From NCBI GenBank assembly GCA_964017125.1, contig OZ024909.1, positions 48,842,580 to 48,906,579 on the forward strand: a stretch of 64,000 bases of DNA. The letters run 5' to 3'. A program made the translations under genes and the position numbers. This stretch comes from Flabesymbios commensalis. Lineage: Eukaryota > Annelida > Polychaeta > Terebellida > Flabelligeridae. Of this stretch, positions 11,121 to 58,216 are shown one piece after another (position 1 is the stretch's first letter; each line of letters starts with the position of its first letter). A model generated the notes under the pieces. It searched no databases and was not told where the DNA came from. It saw only the letters and a program-made list of their open reading frames with translations.

Positions 11121-11205
11121 TGTCCCAATGTCAATTTAACGTTGGACCATAGTCTGCAACGTTGGCCCAACATTAAAACAACATCGTGTTGTGTTTGCTG
11201 GGATA
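11121..11205. repeat. Family A MITE, diverged
   Basis: TCCCAATGTCAATTTAACGT, TGGACCATAGTCTGCAACGT, TGGCCCAACATTAAAACAAC and the end GTGTTTGCTGGGATA. The extreme left end is missing. Confidence 0.7.
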
Positions 11206-11274
11206 GGCATATTCCTTAACCCCTGTCCTGCTATGCTAGCTGGTGCTATTGCACGACAAGGGCTACTTATACTA

Positions 11275-11352
11275 CCGTGCAAAGATAAAAGGCAGTATCT
11301 GCTTACTTTACAAGTGACAAGATACTGCCTTTTAGCTTTGCAGAACAGTATT
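11275..11352. repeat. Family B hairpin MITE, near full
   Basis: GTGCAAAGATAAAAGGCAGT, ATCTGCTTACTTTACAAGTG, AGATACTGCCTTTTAGCTTT and GCAGAACAGTA. The ends form the inverted repeat TGCAAAG..CTTTGCA. Confidence 0.8.
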
Positions 11353-11691
11353 GTACGTACTGAATTAATTATGTTCAAAACAAAAAATGTTGTTGTGTAT
11401 ACAATTTAAAAAAACATATTTAATAACATAAACCATGAAGTGCTGTCAGAGATACTACAGTAGATAATACAAAGATTTATGGCTGTGTTCAATGATTATC
11501 ATGCTGATTAACGAGCATAGATGTTAGGCTTATATATTATCACGATGCCGTGTTAAAATTTTTTGAGGCCCTGAAGCTACCCCGGAGGAATCTATGAATT
11601 AATATTTTGAAAATTGTCTGGACGACTTTTCCACCAGTACGCATTAGGCAGGAACTTTTCGTTTACGATCATTTACGCCACACGGACATTT

Positions 11692-11735
11692 TCAAGGAGA
11701 TAATGTCGACATTATCAAGGAGATAATGTCGACAT
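11692..11735. repeat. Short direct tandem duplication
   Basis: ATCAAGGAGATAATGTCGAC and its near-exact neighbour lie head to tail; each unit is about 21 bp. Confidence 0.85.
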
Positions 11736-12175
11736 GTCACAGGGTTTTCTGGAGACCCTTTTTTTGAAGGGAGGGGGAGCCTCCACTCCAAAATTGAGCT
11801 ACCCCCCCCCCCCCCGCACAAAAAGAACGTGCACGTATTTCACTGTCCTCATGTTTTCTCCCCCTCCCTCCCCCCCCCAAACTTCAAGAAGTCCTTCCAA
11901 ATCCTCTTGAGACTGCAGGAAACCGTGTGTCACAGAAATATCAACAACAATAACATATTTTCTGCAACGATATTCGTAGTCCGTCCTTTTATCCAATAGA
12001 GGCCTTCCACGGGGGCAGTTGGTACCGCATACAGATTCATGTCTGTGTCAAAGCAGGAGGACTCTTTTCACGTAGTTTATGAATGAAAATTAAACAGTAT
12101 AACTTAAGAGGGGTCTAGTGACAGATGAGTGTTTACCAACTTCTTCCCTGGGGAAAGGAAGTTTATTAGTATTAA

Positions 12176-12177
<2 letters not shown>

Positions 12178-12207
<30 letters not shown>

Positions 12208-12208
12208 T
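12178..12208. repeat. (ATT)n microsatellite
   Basis: About nine ATT triplets. Confidence 0.9.
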
Positions 12209-12931
12209 TGTATTATTTAAAACTAAAATGACACCTCCTATAGCATAGATCTTGTATTAAGAAATATCTTGGTTTAAGAAATGAACCTTTGTTTTGTGCT
12301 GTATTTTTGGTTTAAATTTAATTATCGGGTTTCGTTGACAAAAGGGAATTGATCTATATCGCCCTTTTAAATTGAATATAATTATTAACGAGAATTGAAT
12401 AGTTCGGTGCAATGACCTGTTAAGTGAATGTTTTATAGTTTTGAGAAAAATAACTTCGAAGTTTAAGTTCAATATTGTTTTTCCATTAAGATCTTCTGAA
12501 TAAAATAAGTTTATCAATAATATCAGGACAGTAAGTTTAGTAATCATATCTAAGACTCCCATCATGCCTTGTTAACTAGTATTTGCAAATAGTTGTCAAG
12601 CTCAATATCACAATATCTGATGGTAAATGACATTACCATCTTATTGCTTTATGCGATTTTTTTCTGAAATCATGGATATCGATTAGATATATGTGAAACC
12701 ATGACTTCACAACCATTTATCTGAATACTTTTCCAAACCTGTTAATAGCTCTTAATAGGTTATTACATGGAGCCCTTCAATTTGTAGTTGCATCTTGCAT
12801 CAAGCATATATCAAAAAATACCCAAAAAGCTTTTTAAACAATCTTTTATTTTACCTCATTATAAGAGCTGACGTAATAGTTGATGTGGCATGTAAGCCAA
12901 TGTTATGTCATGTGTTGACATTGTTCATTAT

Positions 12932-13041
12932 CCCAGCAAACACGAGGTGCTGATCCAATGTTGATTTAATCTTGGTCCAGCGTCGCAGACGGTGAGCCAA
13001 CATTAAACCAGCATATTGAGTGAACGTGTTTTTTCTTGGTA
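12932..13041. mobile_element. Family A MITE, near full length
   Basis: CCCAGCAAACACGAGGTGCT, GATCCAATGTTGATTTAATC, core GGTCCAGCGTCGCAGACG, GCCAACATTAAACCAGCATA and a decayed right end ACGTGTTTTTTCTTGGTA. Confidence 0.8.
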
Positions 13042-13411
13042 TGTATTACCCAACTTGTATTTGCATAAAGTTTAGTGTCGCTGTCATAATACATGTCATG
13101 CTGACAACCCTACCCCTAGGTTTTAAGATACCAAAAATATTTTTAAGGTCTAGAAGCTACACCTAATAATATTTAAATTACCTGGCAACTGCAGCAAATG
13201 AACGATTATAATAACTGTCGAAGATGTTACGTTGAATTTTAATATTCTGAAACGTGCCAGAACTAAAACTAATATTAACACCATAGTTTGTTTTTATTTC
13301 AATCAAGTCGTACTTGGAAGAGCAAGGGTTTAAATGAAATGCAGTGTGACCACTTCATTATCCATCCACTGAACATGAATGTCCAGCCATGCACGTGCAT
13401 ACACAGTGTAC

Positions 13412-13477
13412 TAGCGTGCAAAAGCAGTTACTGTTTACATTTCAAGTAAGCAGTTACTGCTATTTGCCTGGCAGTTT
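13412..13477. repeat. Family B hairpin MITE
   Basis: GTGCAAAAGCAGTTACTGTT, TACATTTCAAGTAAGCAGTT and ACTGCTATTTGCCTGGCAG. Confidence 0.75.
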
Positions 13478-14710
13478 AGTCTACATACTAGAACTTGGCT
13501 GGACACTCCGTACGTGTAGTCTCGACGTTTTACGTGCTGGTAGTTACAGGCTTTTTAAAACACCCACGACATTCTATTTGGATTTTTTTTTAGTTGAAGA
13601 TGGAATTGCTAGCGCAATATCCAGCTGCAAATAAAATAATTATTTGAGGAGTGTAGCTGAAATTGAAATTATAATATCGCCCGATTTATCCGATACACTG
13701 TGTGATAATTGAACACTGATGTAAAACGGCACCTATATAATTATAATACATCATACCCCGGGTATAATGTGTTAAACCCGCAGTACAGTCCATATGTAAT
13801 GTAATATTTCCGCATTGAATCAGACTATTTATTTTATATTTTATAGTTCTACACAGAGGAGAAATAAAACGTATCTTAATAGAATACACTACCAATGGAA
13901 TGCGGCCTACATCATCGTATGTATTCAGCTTTCAAATTTTGTCTAAAACCATTATTCGCTGCTTGCTTAAGTTAAATCTATTTTGTTTTGCTTAATGATG
14001 TAGAGATAGCTCAGCAAAATAAAATTTAACCAACATAGAACGTTTCTGTTTGCTGAAAATTGGCCATATACATTATAGTTATATGTGTGTAACCACACGG
14101 GTGTTTAGCAAGTCTTCACGCCATTTGATTATTCGAACCCACATACGAATGCGCTCTATTTAGCATAATTATATCTAAATTGACATTTTCAAACTGTATA
14201 CATAAAATCAGTGAAATTAATGCATCAGTGCATTTAGCTCAAGGACCTAATGACGAAAAATTATTTATTTTGTTAATCACTTGTGAATAGCCTATCACGT
14301 AGTTTAATTACACCTGCCTATCCGATGTAAATGCGCGCAATCAGACTCGTAATTTGATATGTTTACGTTTCACTTGAATCACCTCTACGAGGCTATCTGA
14401 TCTGGCTCCCTGTTCACGGACATGCTTTGGCCTGGACACGTGATCGTGCTAAGGATGTGTACGCCTCTGAGCTAGGTCCTTGGAGGATTTAGGCGCTATG
14501 GAAATTTTGTTGATTGATATTGATTATTTATTGATTGAGACCGATAACATTCTTACGGGAGGCAAGAATGTACACGAGGTCCTCCACTTGAACGCTGTAT
14601 CCCACGTAGTACCGGGTTCCTATCCCCTTCAACAGAACGTGTGCGGGTCTTCGTAAATGAAAACACAACATTCGAAAATTTGCTTTCGCGTAGGTGTGTT
14701 TTGGATATGA

Positions 14711-14813
14711 AAAACACACAAACATTTGCATAACTTTTATACAAGGCCGGACTAACGTCGGAGACGTTGGGCCGGCGTTGTATAAATGCTATACAATGTT
14801 TTGTGTTTGCTAG
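14711..14813. mobile_element. Family A MITE, full
   Basis: AACACACAAACATTTGCATA, CTTTTATACAAGGCCGG, the core CTAACGTCGGAGACGTTGGG, CGTTGTATAAATGCTATACA and ATGTTTTGTGTTTGCTAG. It belongs to the subfamily whose arms read ATTTGTATAACATTTGTACA, shared with 39437 and 61664. Confidence 0.8.
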
Positions 14814-16004
14814 CAAATGAACTGATAAATACCACACACGACAGCCCTTGGGGGTTTCCATAGCAACGTTTAAGATATTTAACCAGCCTTTTTGGTGTTT
14901 TTCCATAAGACCTAGAAACGTCATGAACCCTCAGCTAAGCCTCTAAAGCGAATTGGTATGTGGATCAATGTAGGTCCAATCTAAACCAGTCTTGAGTCAT
15001 GATACTAATTCTACTTGACAGAACCAACGGAATGGATGTAAATCTCAGTGACACTTCTGATCAGACAGCCATCTTCAGGATATGATTATACATGCCAAAA
15101 TGACGAGAAAAGTTGTCCAAATTTGACAACCACAAAACTATAAGACTGTGAACAATAAAATATCAAATATGTCTTCAAATTAAATTCAACATTTAGAAGA
15201 CGCTGGTATTTACATGTATGGTGAGTGTTTGAGATGGAGTTTTTGTCCAGATGTTTTACAGGTGAGCAATATCACTGGAACTGAAAGTGCGCAAAGCAGA
15301 AATACTCAAATATCATCAACATTATATGCAATCTCTAGCGATGCAGAATATGCATGAAACTGGTGTCTCATATACATATTTTTTGTGGTTGTTTAACTTT
15401 GTAGTAAAGCCGATGCCCGAGCGCAGCCCTAGCAATCAGAGTGTCAGCGGGGCATTTTCAGCCCATCCATCACTGGGCCATCTCCAGCAATCAAATCGTC
15501 ATACCTGTTGATTGGCATCCACCCGGCCGCCAGCAGCAATCAGCTGTCACGCCGGGGAGGAGGGATAGGGGGCAGGTGAATCCAGCCAATCCCGAGCCGT
15601 GACGGCGGCTTAATAATGGGCCAGCATCGGAGACGGTGTGCCAGCATTGGACCAATACTCCTGGGGTGCTAACGTACCCCTCCCCCTCCCCAACCACCTG
15701 CATGCGGGACGACTGTTGCGCTCCGGGACTGCGATCCGCACATGCAAATGAGATGTAAATGACGCCTAACAAGGACAAAATTACACTTCACAGAATGGTC
15801 TTAGTATCGTGAATTTATGATATATTTTCACAGCTCCCCATATAAAAGTAAATTATTGTAAATCTGTAAAAATGGTATAGGTCACCTATACCTATCTCAA
15901 ATGTGTCGTTGTACAAGGTGACAATATACCATAAAGTATAATACACATCGCAACATGTACAGTATCAGCTGAAGTTTTTCCCACATGGTTGAATATCATA
16001 TAGC

Positions 16005-16112
16005 GTGGCACAATGTTGGTTTAATGTTGGGGCACCGTGGCACAATGTTGGTTTATTGTTGGGCCACCGTTAAAACATCATGTGTTCGACGTCTCTGTGT
16101 TTGCAGTGGGGA
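16005..16112. mobile_element. Family A MITE with internally duplicated arm
   Basis: GTGGCACAATGTTGGTTTAA with TGTTGGGGCACC is followed directly by GTGGCACAATGTTGGTTTAT with TGTTGGGCCACC, a tandem duplication of about 32 bp. The right arm is short, and the end GTGTTTGCAGTGGGG resembles the family end. Confidence 0.65.
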
Positions 16113-17149
16113 CGGGCGATGTGATATATCTCTGATAGTGCCAACCAGCCACTTAGATTTGACCTTCTCCACGCTACAGCCCCATTCACTATTGCCATGC
16201 TGCGACGGCCACCCCCATTTCACCTTCATGCCTCTTGAACACCCAGCATACTGTAATGGGGTACAGATCCCACTGGTCAACTTTCGAACTGGACACATGG
16301 ATGATTTTTCACCTTTCAATAGAACTTTTCATCCTTATGGTCCCGAATGTAAGCGGCGTTTTAATTTTTTTTTCAGAGATATATGAATTATGATACAGGA
16401 ATGTGTCTACATGTATATATGAATATATGGTATTGCCTACCTGTTGATAAAAAACTCCAGGAACTGATCAAAATGTTAATATTAACCCTGACGTTCTATA
16501 TTATAAAAGCCCGTACTAGCCTAAACTTTCACTCAATAAAAAATAATAATTATTGATATTAAATTTGTGAGCATGGTACGATTCTCTTATTTACATGGGG
16601 CTTGGTATTAATTAATATTACATATGTTTTTGGTCATGTAATTGTTATTGAATACATACATATTTTAACCTTGAATGTCTCATGTCCATACAAAAGGTGT
16701 ACCTGGTCTCGCCTTCAGCACCCTATGGTTACCAGATATTGACAATAGTTACCTATGTTATTATTGCAATGATTGCAGCTTTTAATGATTTACTATACAC
16801 TACTGTGTGTAAGTATCGTGACAAACATGGCTATACTGAAGTAATTTAGTAGACCACCAATTCAACCGGCACGAAACATACACCTAACATTGAGACAGCG
16901 TCGGACAAATGTTTTTGTACCACATGCAGCTGATTGAAGGCAGGGGTGCATGACAGTTGTTTATTTATGTTGTCTGGATTGTCGTTATCAAAGGGTTAAT
17001 GGCATGTTACTCAATTCAGACGTGGCACGAGATAATTTTAATGAACTAGGTCCACAATTGTATTGTGGAGCAAAACCACACTTTTCTTGGGACATACTAT
17101 AAAAGTATCACATCTGAAAGTGTGTCTATAATCAGATTTATTAGCAAAT

Positions 17150-17532
17150 TTTGAAATTACATTTATTTGACTTCCAGTTAAGAACATGCAAAAATGGTAC
17201 ATTATAATTATTATTATCATTTTTTGAACATGGTAATAACTTTGGTTGACGGGAACAGGTCGAGACGACCTCTACAATGCCTGTCAACCATATAAGTGAA
17301 TTAAAATTATAGAATAAAATAATATCCATTGTTTAAAATAGCAAAAACAATTTAAAAATGTACATAGTATAGATTATAAAGTTTACTATTTGTACACATA
17401 AAATAAAATAACCGACAATTGTCTGTCATCTGTTTCCCGCACCAAAACCAGAGATAAAATAGCTACACTGTGCTCTACACCGTGTAGCAAAAAAGGACAC
17501 TCTGGAAAGCGTAGAAACCTAATTAAAACCTC
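17150..17532 (-). repeat. Dispersed repeat G, copy 1
   Basis: About 380 bp that recurs at 63222-63676 (shared: AACATGCAAAA, GGGAACAGGTCGAGACGAC, GCCTGTCAACCATA, AGTGAATTAAAATTATA, TGTCTGTCATC, AGCGTAGAAACCTAATTAAA). On the minus strand the end reads CTGGAAGTCAAATAAATG, which includes an AATAAA signal and suggests a retroposed 3' end. A hairpin GGTTGAC..GTCAACC encloses AGGTCG-AGA-CGACCT. No coding sequence is visible, and the parent family is not recognised. Confidence 0.65.
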
Positions 17533-18017
17533 TTAACCTCTTAATTTTAACATAGGCCTACATACATCCCTAAATAAAAGTAATACTATAAACCTAGAAT
17601 ACATCTACTGACGTCAGCTCATATAGCCGTCGCGCAGCCGAAATATGCTGAGTAGTACCACATATGCAATTTTAGACTGGAGGAAAAAAAAATCCCAAAC
17701 TCAAGAAGTAAATCAGTTGATTAGAGATTTTTGGAATTCAGCATAAGGACCCACTTGGTCTGGAAACAAAGGCTACTGAAAAATCACTAAACCTAAAAAT
17801 AAAACAGAAAAATGACAAATAATAATTTTGAGGGGAACAGCCATCCATGCCATGTGGTAATACTCTAAGTCAGATCATGACAAGCGTGATCATGTAGAGT
17901 GATGTCGGTCTGCTCCGAACAGTATCAGAGACTGTCTCCGGCCTGAATTCGAGCCAGGCAGACAACACAAAGCAACATTCGCAGATTATCGTTCATAGGT
18001 CGATCACTTAAGGTACA

Positions 18018-18428
18018 TATAATCAGATTCACATTAAATTCATCAACCAGGATTATTGAATTTCGCGGATTTCTCAGTCAATTCTCAACCAATTTTCAGG
18101 AAATTTCACACACACTATTTTCCATTCATGTCGTAACTACCCTGAAAATTTCGCGAAGTTTGGATAAGTTTTGTAAAAGTTAGACCATTTGACATGTAAT
18201 AAAATTCTGAGACGAAGCTAATGGCTTTATAGAGGGCAACATTTTTATTTATTTACTACATGTCAAATAGTCTAACTTTTAAAATACTTATCAAAACTCC
18301 GCGAAACTTTCAGGGTAGTCACGACATGAATGGAAAATAGTGTGTGTAAAATTTCATGAAAATTGATTAAGAATTGACGGAGTAATCGGCGAAATTCATC
18401 CACCACGGTGAATGTGAATCGTGGTATA
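18018..18428. mobile_element. 411-bp foldback element with arms of about 190 bp
   Basis: The left arm (18018-18205) and right arm (18242-18428) are inverted repeats along nearly their whole length. Both begin TATANNNNGATTCACATT when read inward. Matching blocks include CACACACTATTTTCCATTCA, TACCCTGAAA, TTTCGCG, AAAAGTTAGAC and ATTTGACATGTA. Only about 36 bp separate the arms, and there is no coding capacity. The arms differ at scattered sites, so the copy is not recent. Confidence 0.9.
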
Positions 18429-18604
18429 ATTAGGCCAACTATAATATTATGTTTTTATTTAATGGTATTCGCCGTATTTAGCTCTATCACTGTCACAGGG
18501 TTAAGACTGTGATCGTGAAAATTAGTAAATACCGTTGAATAAGAATGATGTCCTGCCGCCATGATTAAAAGTGTTTGTGAGTAGTGGTCATATTTTCAAA
18601 GAAC

Positions 18605-18690
18605 ACGAGACAGCGAACCTGTATTTGTTAAACAATGGGCCAATGCCGGTTTAATGCTGGTTTAGCGTAGGCGACCGTGTCGGGTTTGTT
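18605..18690. repeat. Family A MITE, degraded
   Basis: ACACGAGACAGCG, CAATGGGCCAATGCCGGTTT and AATGCTGGTTTAGCGTAGGC. The right half is lost. Confidence 0.45.
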
Positions 18691-18939
18691 CGGTTTCTAC
18701 GTGTCAAGCCGTTGGGAGCAAGACGTGTTCTCAACCACTGTGTTACGTGTGGGAGCACCCTCTCATCTTAAGGGGAGGCAATAACTTTTGTATTTTGTAA
18801 TCGTTGACGAACAAATTGAGTGTATGTTTCTTTGAAATATTTGTCAGTTTTTTTTATTGCTATCATACAGACTTGTATTAGCCCAACGCCGGCACACCGT
18901 TGAAACAATAACTCAGACTCTGGCCCAATATGTGTCAAC

Positions 18940-19056
18940 AACTCAACAAACACGAGAGTATGATCCGATGTTTATTTATTGTTGGGCCAGTGTTGCGGGT
19001 GGTGGACCAAAATTAAGTCAACATCAGGTCAATGTTATTTTCGTATATGCTGGGGT
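18940..19056. mobile_element. Family A MITE, near full, diverged
   Basis: CTCAACAAACACGAGAGTAT, GATCCGATGTTTATTTATTG, TTGGGCCAGTGTTGCGGGTG, AAATTAAGTCAACATCAGGT and the end CGTATATGCTGGGGT. A partial second copy may lie just upstream at 18880-18935. Confidence 0.65.
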
Positions 19057-19849
19057 CGGCCCAGCACCTCTTAATTCTGAGAAAAAACGTTATGGAACAA
19101 TATGGTAATTTTCATCATCCATCAATCATTTGGTTTTTATCGTTTCGTATATCAAAGACTACCATTTGAACTATAGTCCGCCGATTTCGTTCATTAAATG
19201 CAAATTATTCAAAATGTTATTTGGAAACAAAATTATTAGCATAGCTTTTGAAATTAATCGGAATGGTTCATGGACATCAAGGGTTTTATTTTTGGAATCG
19301 ACGTAACTGATATATATTATTTATGGAAGTAACCACTACGTTGGCATTTGTCAAACGGTTATAAAATCATCTGAACACCAAAAGTTGAAAAAAAAGAATT
19401 GTATCAATTTTTCAATTTTTCAATATTCGCACGCCTAAGTATATATGTTTTTAATCACTGTGTGAAATATTAGAAGTGAAAACTATTTCCGTAGTATATT
19501 AAATTGCACTTTTGTGAGTTATATGTTTTTTTCGCTCAACCTCAAAGTTGCTTTTTTCAATTTCTATTCTTTTTCAGTACTATCTTTGAAGCTTTGTAAC
19601 TTCGTAAATAATTTTCCGAGTCTCTATTGGTTTTTAAATTAGTTTCCTTAAGACTCCTCTAATATAATCAGCAAAAAAGCACCTCCAAAATTTCAGACTT
19701 CTGCATGTTTTTGAGATAAGCGTCTCATATATTAACTGTATAATTAGGCGCCAACTTTTATGAGAGAATTGGACGTCAAGTAGTTTGTTTACACGATATG
19801 TGTTTCCGTTTATTTCATAACCGTTTAATCACCAACGAGTGTTTATTTT

Positions 19850-20516
19850 TATCATACTGAAAGTCAGTCAGTTTCTGAATCAACAGGTATCGTCGTCTGA
19901 CAGTTAGCACCGCGGTGACAGCGCGACAATTCTCCGTTTTTCCGAGTTCAGGTGAGCGACTCGTAAAAGTTGCGATCAAAGTTGGCATTGGCACACGGCA
20001 AACCTGCACGTTTTGGAGTGATAAGGGGCGAATGCCATGGCCGGCGACATCATAAACCAGCCTGATCTGTGGTGACATCTCGTTGAGGGTTGAGAGGCCG
20101 GGGGGGGGGGGGTGGATGCCACGTATGTATAGGTGTGTGTACAGACTACCTGTGTGAGTGTACAAGCCGCGCACACCTTGTCAATTAGAGGCGGCCAGGT
20201 AGTCGGACCAATAGGCGGGCTGTGTGTGCGTGCACTGACACAGGAGGAGGGGTACGGGGGGGGGGAGCCCCTCCTCCTCTGTAAGTGCACATGGTGGTGG
20301 TATACCCAAGAAAACAGAGCACACGGTCACACTACCTTCACAACAACACGGAGACGACACGCAGACCCACTGTAGTGACACTCTCCACCAGAAAGAAAAA
20401 CTTGGAAACACTGGGTTGTCACTTGTGTGAGGTGTCAGTGGGTGTAGTGGGGGTCCCAGTTTAGAAAACCACTGAAAAGTCTCCGTGAAAAGACACCCCA
20501 AGGACCGTCACAAACC
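19850..20516 (+). promoter_or_regulatory. Probable ESRP promoter and 5'UTR region
   Basis: GC content and CpG frequency rise above the flanking DNA from about 19900 to exon 1, as expected for an animal promoter. A 13-G run lies at 20100-20112 and a second G-rich tract at about 20249-20270. I see no convincing TATA box or initiator, so the transcription start is not placed. A stop in frame with the ATG lies at 20445-20447, and no other in-frame ATG lies between it and 20517. Confidence 0.4.
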
Positions 20517-54841
<34,325 letters not shown>

Positions 54842-56520
54842 GATGCCCCCTCATCCTCACCCCTATCTGACCTGACCCAGTGCTTGCCGCGTCCAAGAGT
54901 TTCCACACAAACACTTGGCCGGAACAACATTTTCACAACAGCGCTTCCAAGCTATTGTTCAGTACACGTCTTCCATGCCACCAGTGCCTCGTGGACTGTA
55001 CCAAACAAATCTACTATATTTTATATGTATACCTTACCTTATTGTGCGAGAGAAACTTTACACTAGAGTATATATTTGATCTGCATTAGAAGATAGGTGA
55101 TATGCCTCAATGATAATCATCACCATCGTATCGATAGAAATAATAAGATTTAACAAGCGATCTAAAAAAATCATCTTCAGAGGAAGGTGTTTTATAGTCA
55201 GTGTTATTAGACCTATTAGCAGATTAGCACATAATTGTCATGATATAGTCTACCAGATGCTCGCATATCGATTCCCGCACATATCCGAACTTCAGATCTC
55301 TCCAGTGCGTTTTGTTACCATTCCACATGCTTCTGATTGTCTTCAAAGAGAAGTATTGTTTGTTGGTTTGTTTATTTGTTTTTGAATTGAAAAATAGTGT
55401 TGAACTGTTACCATTGATATAATGTGCGTATGTAAGAATATGTATTATATATACCACGGCATTCAATGTGTGCCTTAAAATGCCAATATTCTATATTTGC
55501 CGTTGTATATAGTTGTAAAATTATGAAGTTATTATCTTGTATTCTACTGCCATTGTTATAATATTGAATGTATAGCGTGCCTTGCGATGATACCAAGACT
55601 TTATATCTGTATATATTCAGTGCCTTCACCTTTATTTTTATCAGATGCCATAATCGAATTATTAAAATGAAGGAATTTCAGCAATGGGGCCAACCCCGTG
55701 ATGATTATCATTATTGATAATGGACCAGTTCTTCCAATTATTGTATTCCATTATTTGATAATGGTGATTTAATATAATATTGTTTCCTCAGGGTCAAAAG
55801 GTCGTAAGTGCAACTTTACACAGTGGCAGATAAGTGCTTTTGATCCCGGGTCGCCGATATTAAATATATATGAACGTGGACCAGTTCAAGTCATTTTACT
55901 ATTAATATACTATTTGTCGTTCTAGCAAGCTTGTAATATTTGTATATATTCGTAAACATGAGAACATATTATTATTGTATTTTTATCTGAATATTTTAAG
56001 AGCTTTCTTAGTGATATTATACTTGCCCTGAATGTTTTATTAGAAGGCAGTTGTATTTAGATAAGAGATAGGTAAAAGAATACCTAAAATTCACCCAGCA
56101 TGGATTGGCTATATTTATGCGGCCTAGTCGTTTAATTAATAATCAAATTTATTTGAGAATGCTGGCTTATTATGATAATTAATTATTTGAGATGATCATA
56201 CTAGCCCCTCTCAAAATCTGAGAATAATAAGTATATTAATATATTGATAGACCCATGACATTTGTGCACCCTTCTCCAGTCCTAGGGGGTGGGGCTAAAG
56301 CCCAGATGGTACGTCATGATTGTATTATATATCATAGAACGATACTTTTCGTTAATTCTAAAGACCTAATAATTATTAAGAACGCTCGTTTGCAGCCAAT
56401 ATGTTATTTTTTAGTAAAATACAATAATCATTAATTTAATTAGTTTCACTTTTATTATCACTTTCAACAATCTAAAACTGTTGTTAAACCACCAAAGAAT
56501 AAAAATGTATTTTTCATTTT
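54842..56520 (+). other. Probable ESRP 3'UTR and downstream flank
   Basis: AT-rich non-coding DNA follows the stop. The first plausible polyadenylation signal is ATTAAA at 55661-55666, and a canonical AATAAA lies at 56498-56503. I cannot tell which is used. A diverged family E hairpin lies at 55790-55850, between the two. Confidence 0.5.
55790..55850. repeat. Family E hairpin, diverged
   Basis: GGGTCAAAAGGTCGTAAGTG and AACTTTACACAGTGGCAGAT, then AAGTGCTTTTGATCCCGGG. It keeps the ACTTT..AGTGGCAGAT centre seen at 48382. Confidence 0.5.
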
Positions 56521-56984
56521 AATAATTAGCCTACAATTAGAAGGATGGCCGAGTCCCATATCTAAATGTCATATAATTATGGTAAGCAAAACATTCTGCC
56601 ATATTCCCTGTATGTGTTCAGCTATGCAAATGTGTTTTGTTTTTAATTTATTTTCAATACAAGTCATTCAAGTGATTTTGATCTGCAGGCCTTTTACCTG
56701 TAAGTGTATTTGAATACCTACATGATCACAAAATATAATCCGCAATGATAAGATGGTTATAAAGCATACTTATCTTACTATTTTTGTGATTCAATATGTT
56801 AACTTAACCAGGACCTGAGTGTAGATATATAACTGTAGACTACATACAGTCTTAGACCTGATTGATTATTCAGGATTGTCCAGATCTCGAATGGTAATAA
56901 GGATAGCTTTTATGAGAGTTAACAACATTTCAGACGAGTTTCTGCTTCTGTAGATACATTATTTGTGATATAATATAGCTCTGC

Positions 56985-57047
56985 TGTGCAACGGCATAAG
57001 GCAGTAAGCATTTACTACCTTTTGGGTTTGCAGAGTACAGTTGTAAT
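56985..57047. repeat. Family B hairpin, diverged
   Basis: GCTCTGCTGTGCAACGGCAT, AAGGCAGTAAGCATTTACTA and CCTTTTGGGTTTGCAGAGTA. Confidence 0.65.
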
Positions 57048-57269
57048 GATGTATGTGAGTTATTTGTTGCCTCTCTCTTCGTCTGTATTATGTTTGACGA
57101 GAGTTATGACAATATGCACCTGAATAACGCTGTAACAGATACCTCTTTGTTAACCGTGCCTGACAAACAATTAAAACAAGATATGCAGTTTCCACAATGT
57201 AGTTTACTGTAGATTGCAGTTGATGATTTTTTCTTTATTGTTATTGCATTTTCCCTTGGAGACCCAACT

Positions 57270-57310
57270 GTCATGCGTACCACACATTTGAGTGGCACAT
57301 ACGACATTTT
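57270..57310. repeat. Family E core fragment
   Basis: TGTCATGCGTACCACACATT followed by TGAGTGGCACATACGACA. Part of the core and one arm survive. Confidence 0.45.
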
Positions 57311-57315
57311 CCCGG

Positions 57316-57367
57316 CTGGCACAAGACGTTGAATCTATGCTGGTTTAACGTTGGTTCAACTTCGTTG
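57316..57367. repeat. Family A MITE, left fragment
   Basis: CTGGCACAAGACGTTGAATC, TATGCTGGTTTAACGTTGGT and TCAACTTCGTTGTC. Confidence 0.55.
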
Positions 57368-58216
57368 TCTCAAAAGGGGACACCATTTTGAGAATAGACA
57401 TTATGTATATACGGCGGTTGTGAATTGCTTTCTCTTATTAATTAGCATGTTAGTTTAGCCAATTTCCCCAGATAACCAAAAATGTATGTTGATGTGCACG
57501 ACCCTCCTGCAACTGTTACTAGTGTCTGTAGTTAACAGGATGTATGCAGCCAGCTAGCTAGTCAAGTTACTTCACATAATTGTCATCGCTGTTGATTAAT
57601 TAATTAAGCTCCTAATTCATTTGTCATACGCTCTTTTATGTTAACAAAATTCAAAGGATTTCAAGAACTTCTCCTTTTTTCTAATTCATGATTTGTTAAA
57701 ACCCTCGCGGATGTCGATATCGCGTTTAAATTTAGACTAGTATGCCCTCAAGGATTTTCGATGTCCTGTATTGTCACATACAAAAATATCACCACGTGGG
57801 GCTACTAAAAAATCATAATTGAGAAATAGAACTGTAGAGAATAATGTAGAGAACGTACACCATTTTGTAACAATGATGTTAAATAGCAGGTTTAGCATAA
57901 AACTTTTTGAATGGAATCGAGATTATTTGCCACATCACGTCAGCTTTATACATTCTTAATTTTAACTGATTTTGTGTCAGTGGTTTAACTTTTAAAATAA
58001 TATGCTCCAAACATATCACGCACTGTTCACATTCTGGCTACCCGCATCCATCCTTCATTTGGAGCATCCTGTTTGGTTGTATTGTGATTTCTATGTCATT
58101 ATCCACCATATTAGCATATGATCTGACTTTGTTTTATAGAACAACAATTTAAACAAAATTTTCCCGAAATCTTTTCATTGTTGACGTACGTGTGCAGGTG
58201 ATCATCTATTCTGCTT

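Larger units (their letters stand above)
1..19850. other. Upstream intergenic region, repeat-rich, no supported gene
   Basis: No reading frame here resembles a known protein, and the longest ones are translations of simple repeats or of palindromic MITEs. The supportable content is the repeats listed separately. Between them, roughly 1090-1380, 1950-2360, 3200-5680, 9870-10310, 11350-11690, 12210-12930, 13480-14710, 15060-15600, 16400-17150, 17540-18010 and 19060-19850 are AT-rich unique-looking DNA in which I see nothing definite. Poly-G or poly-C tracts occur at 2155-2166, 7084-7096, 9740-9750 and 11802-11815. Confidence 0.7.

Noticed and set aside
15985-16386. 133-codon frame on +
   Set aside because: Its start lies in a family A MITE, and the rest matches nothing I know; the opposite strand is equally open, so composition explains it.
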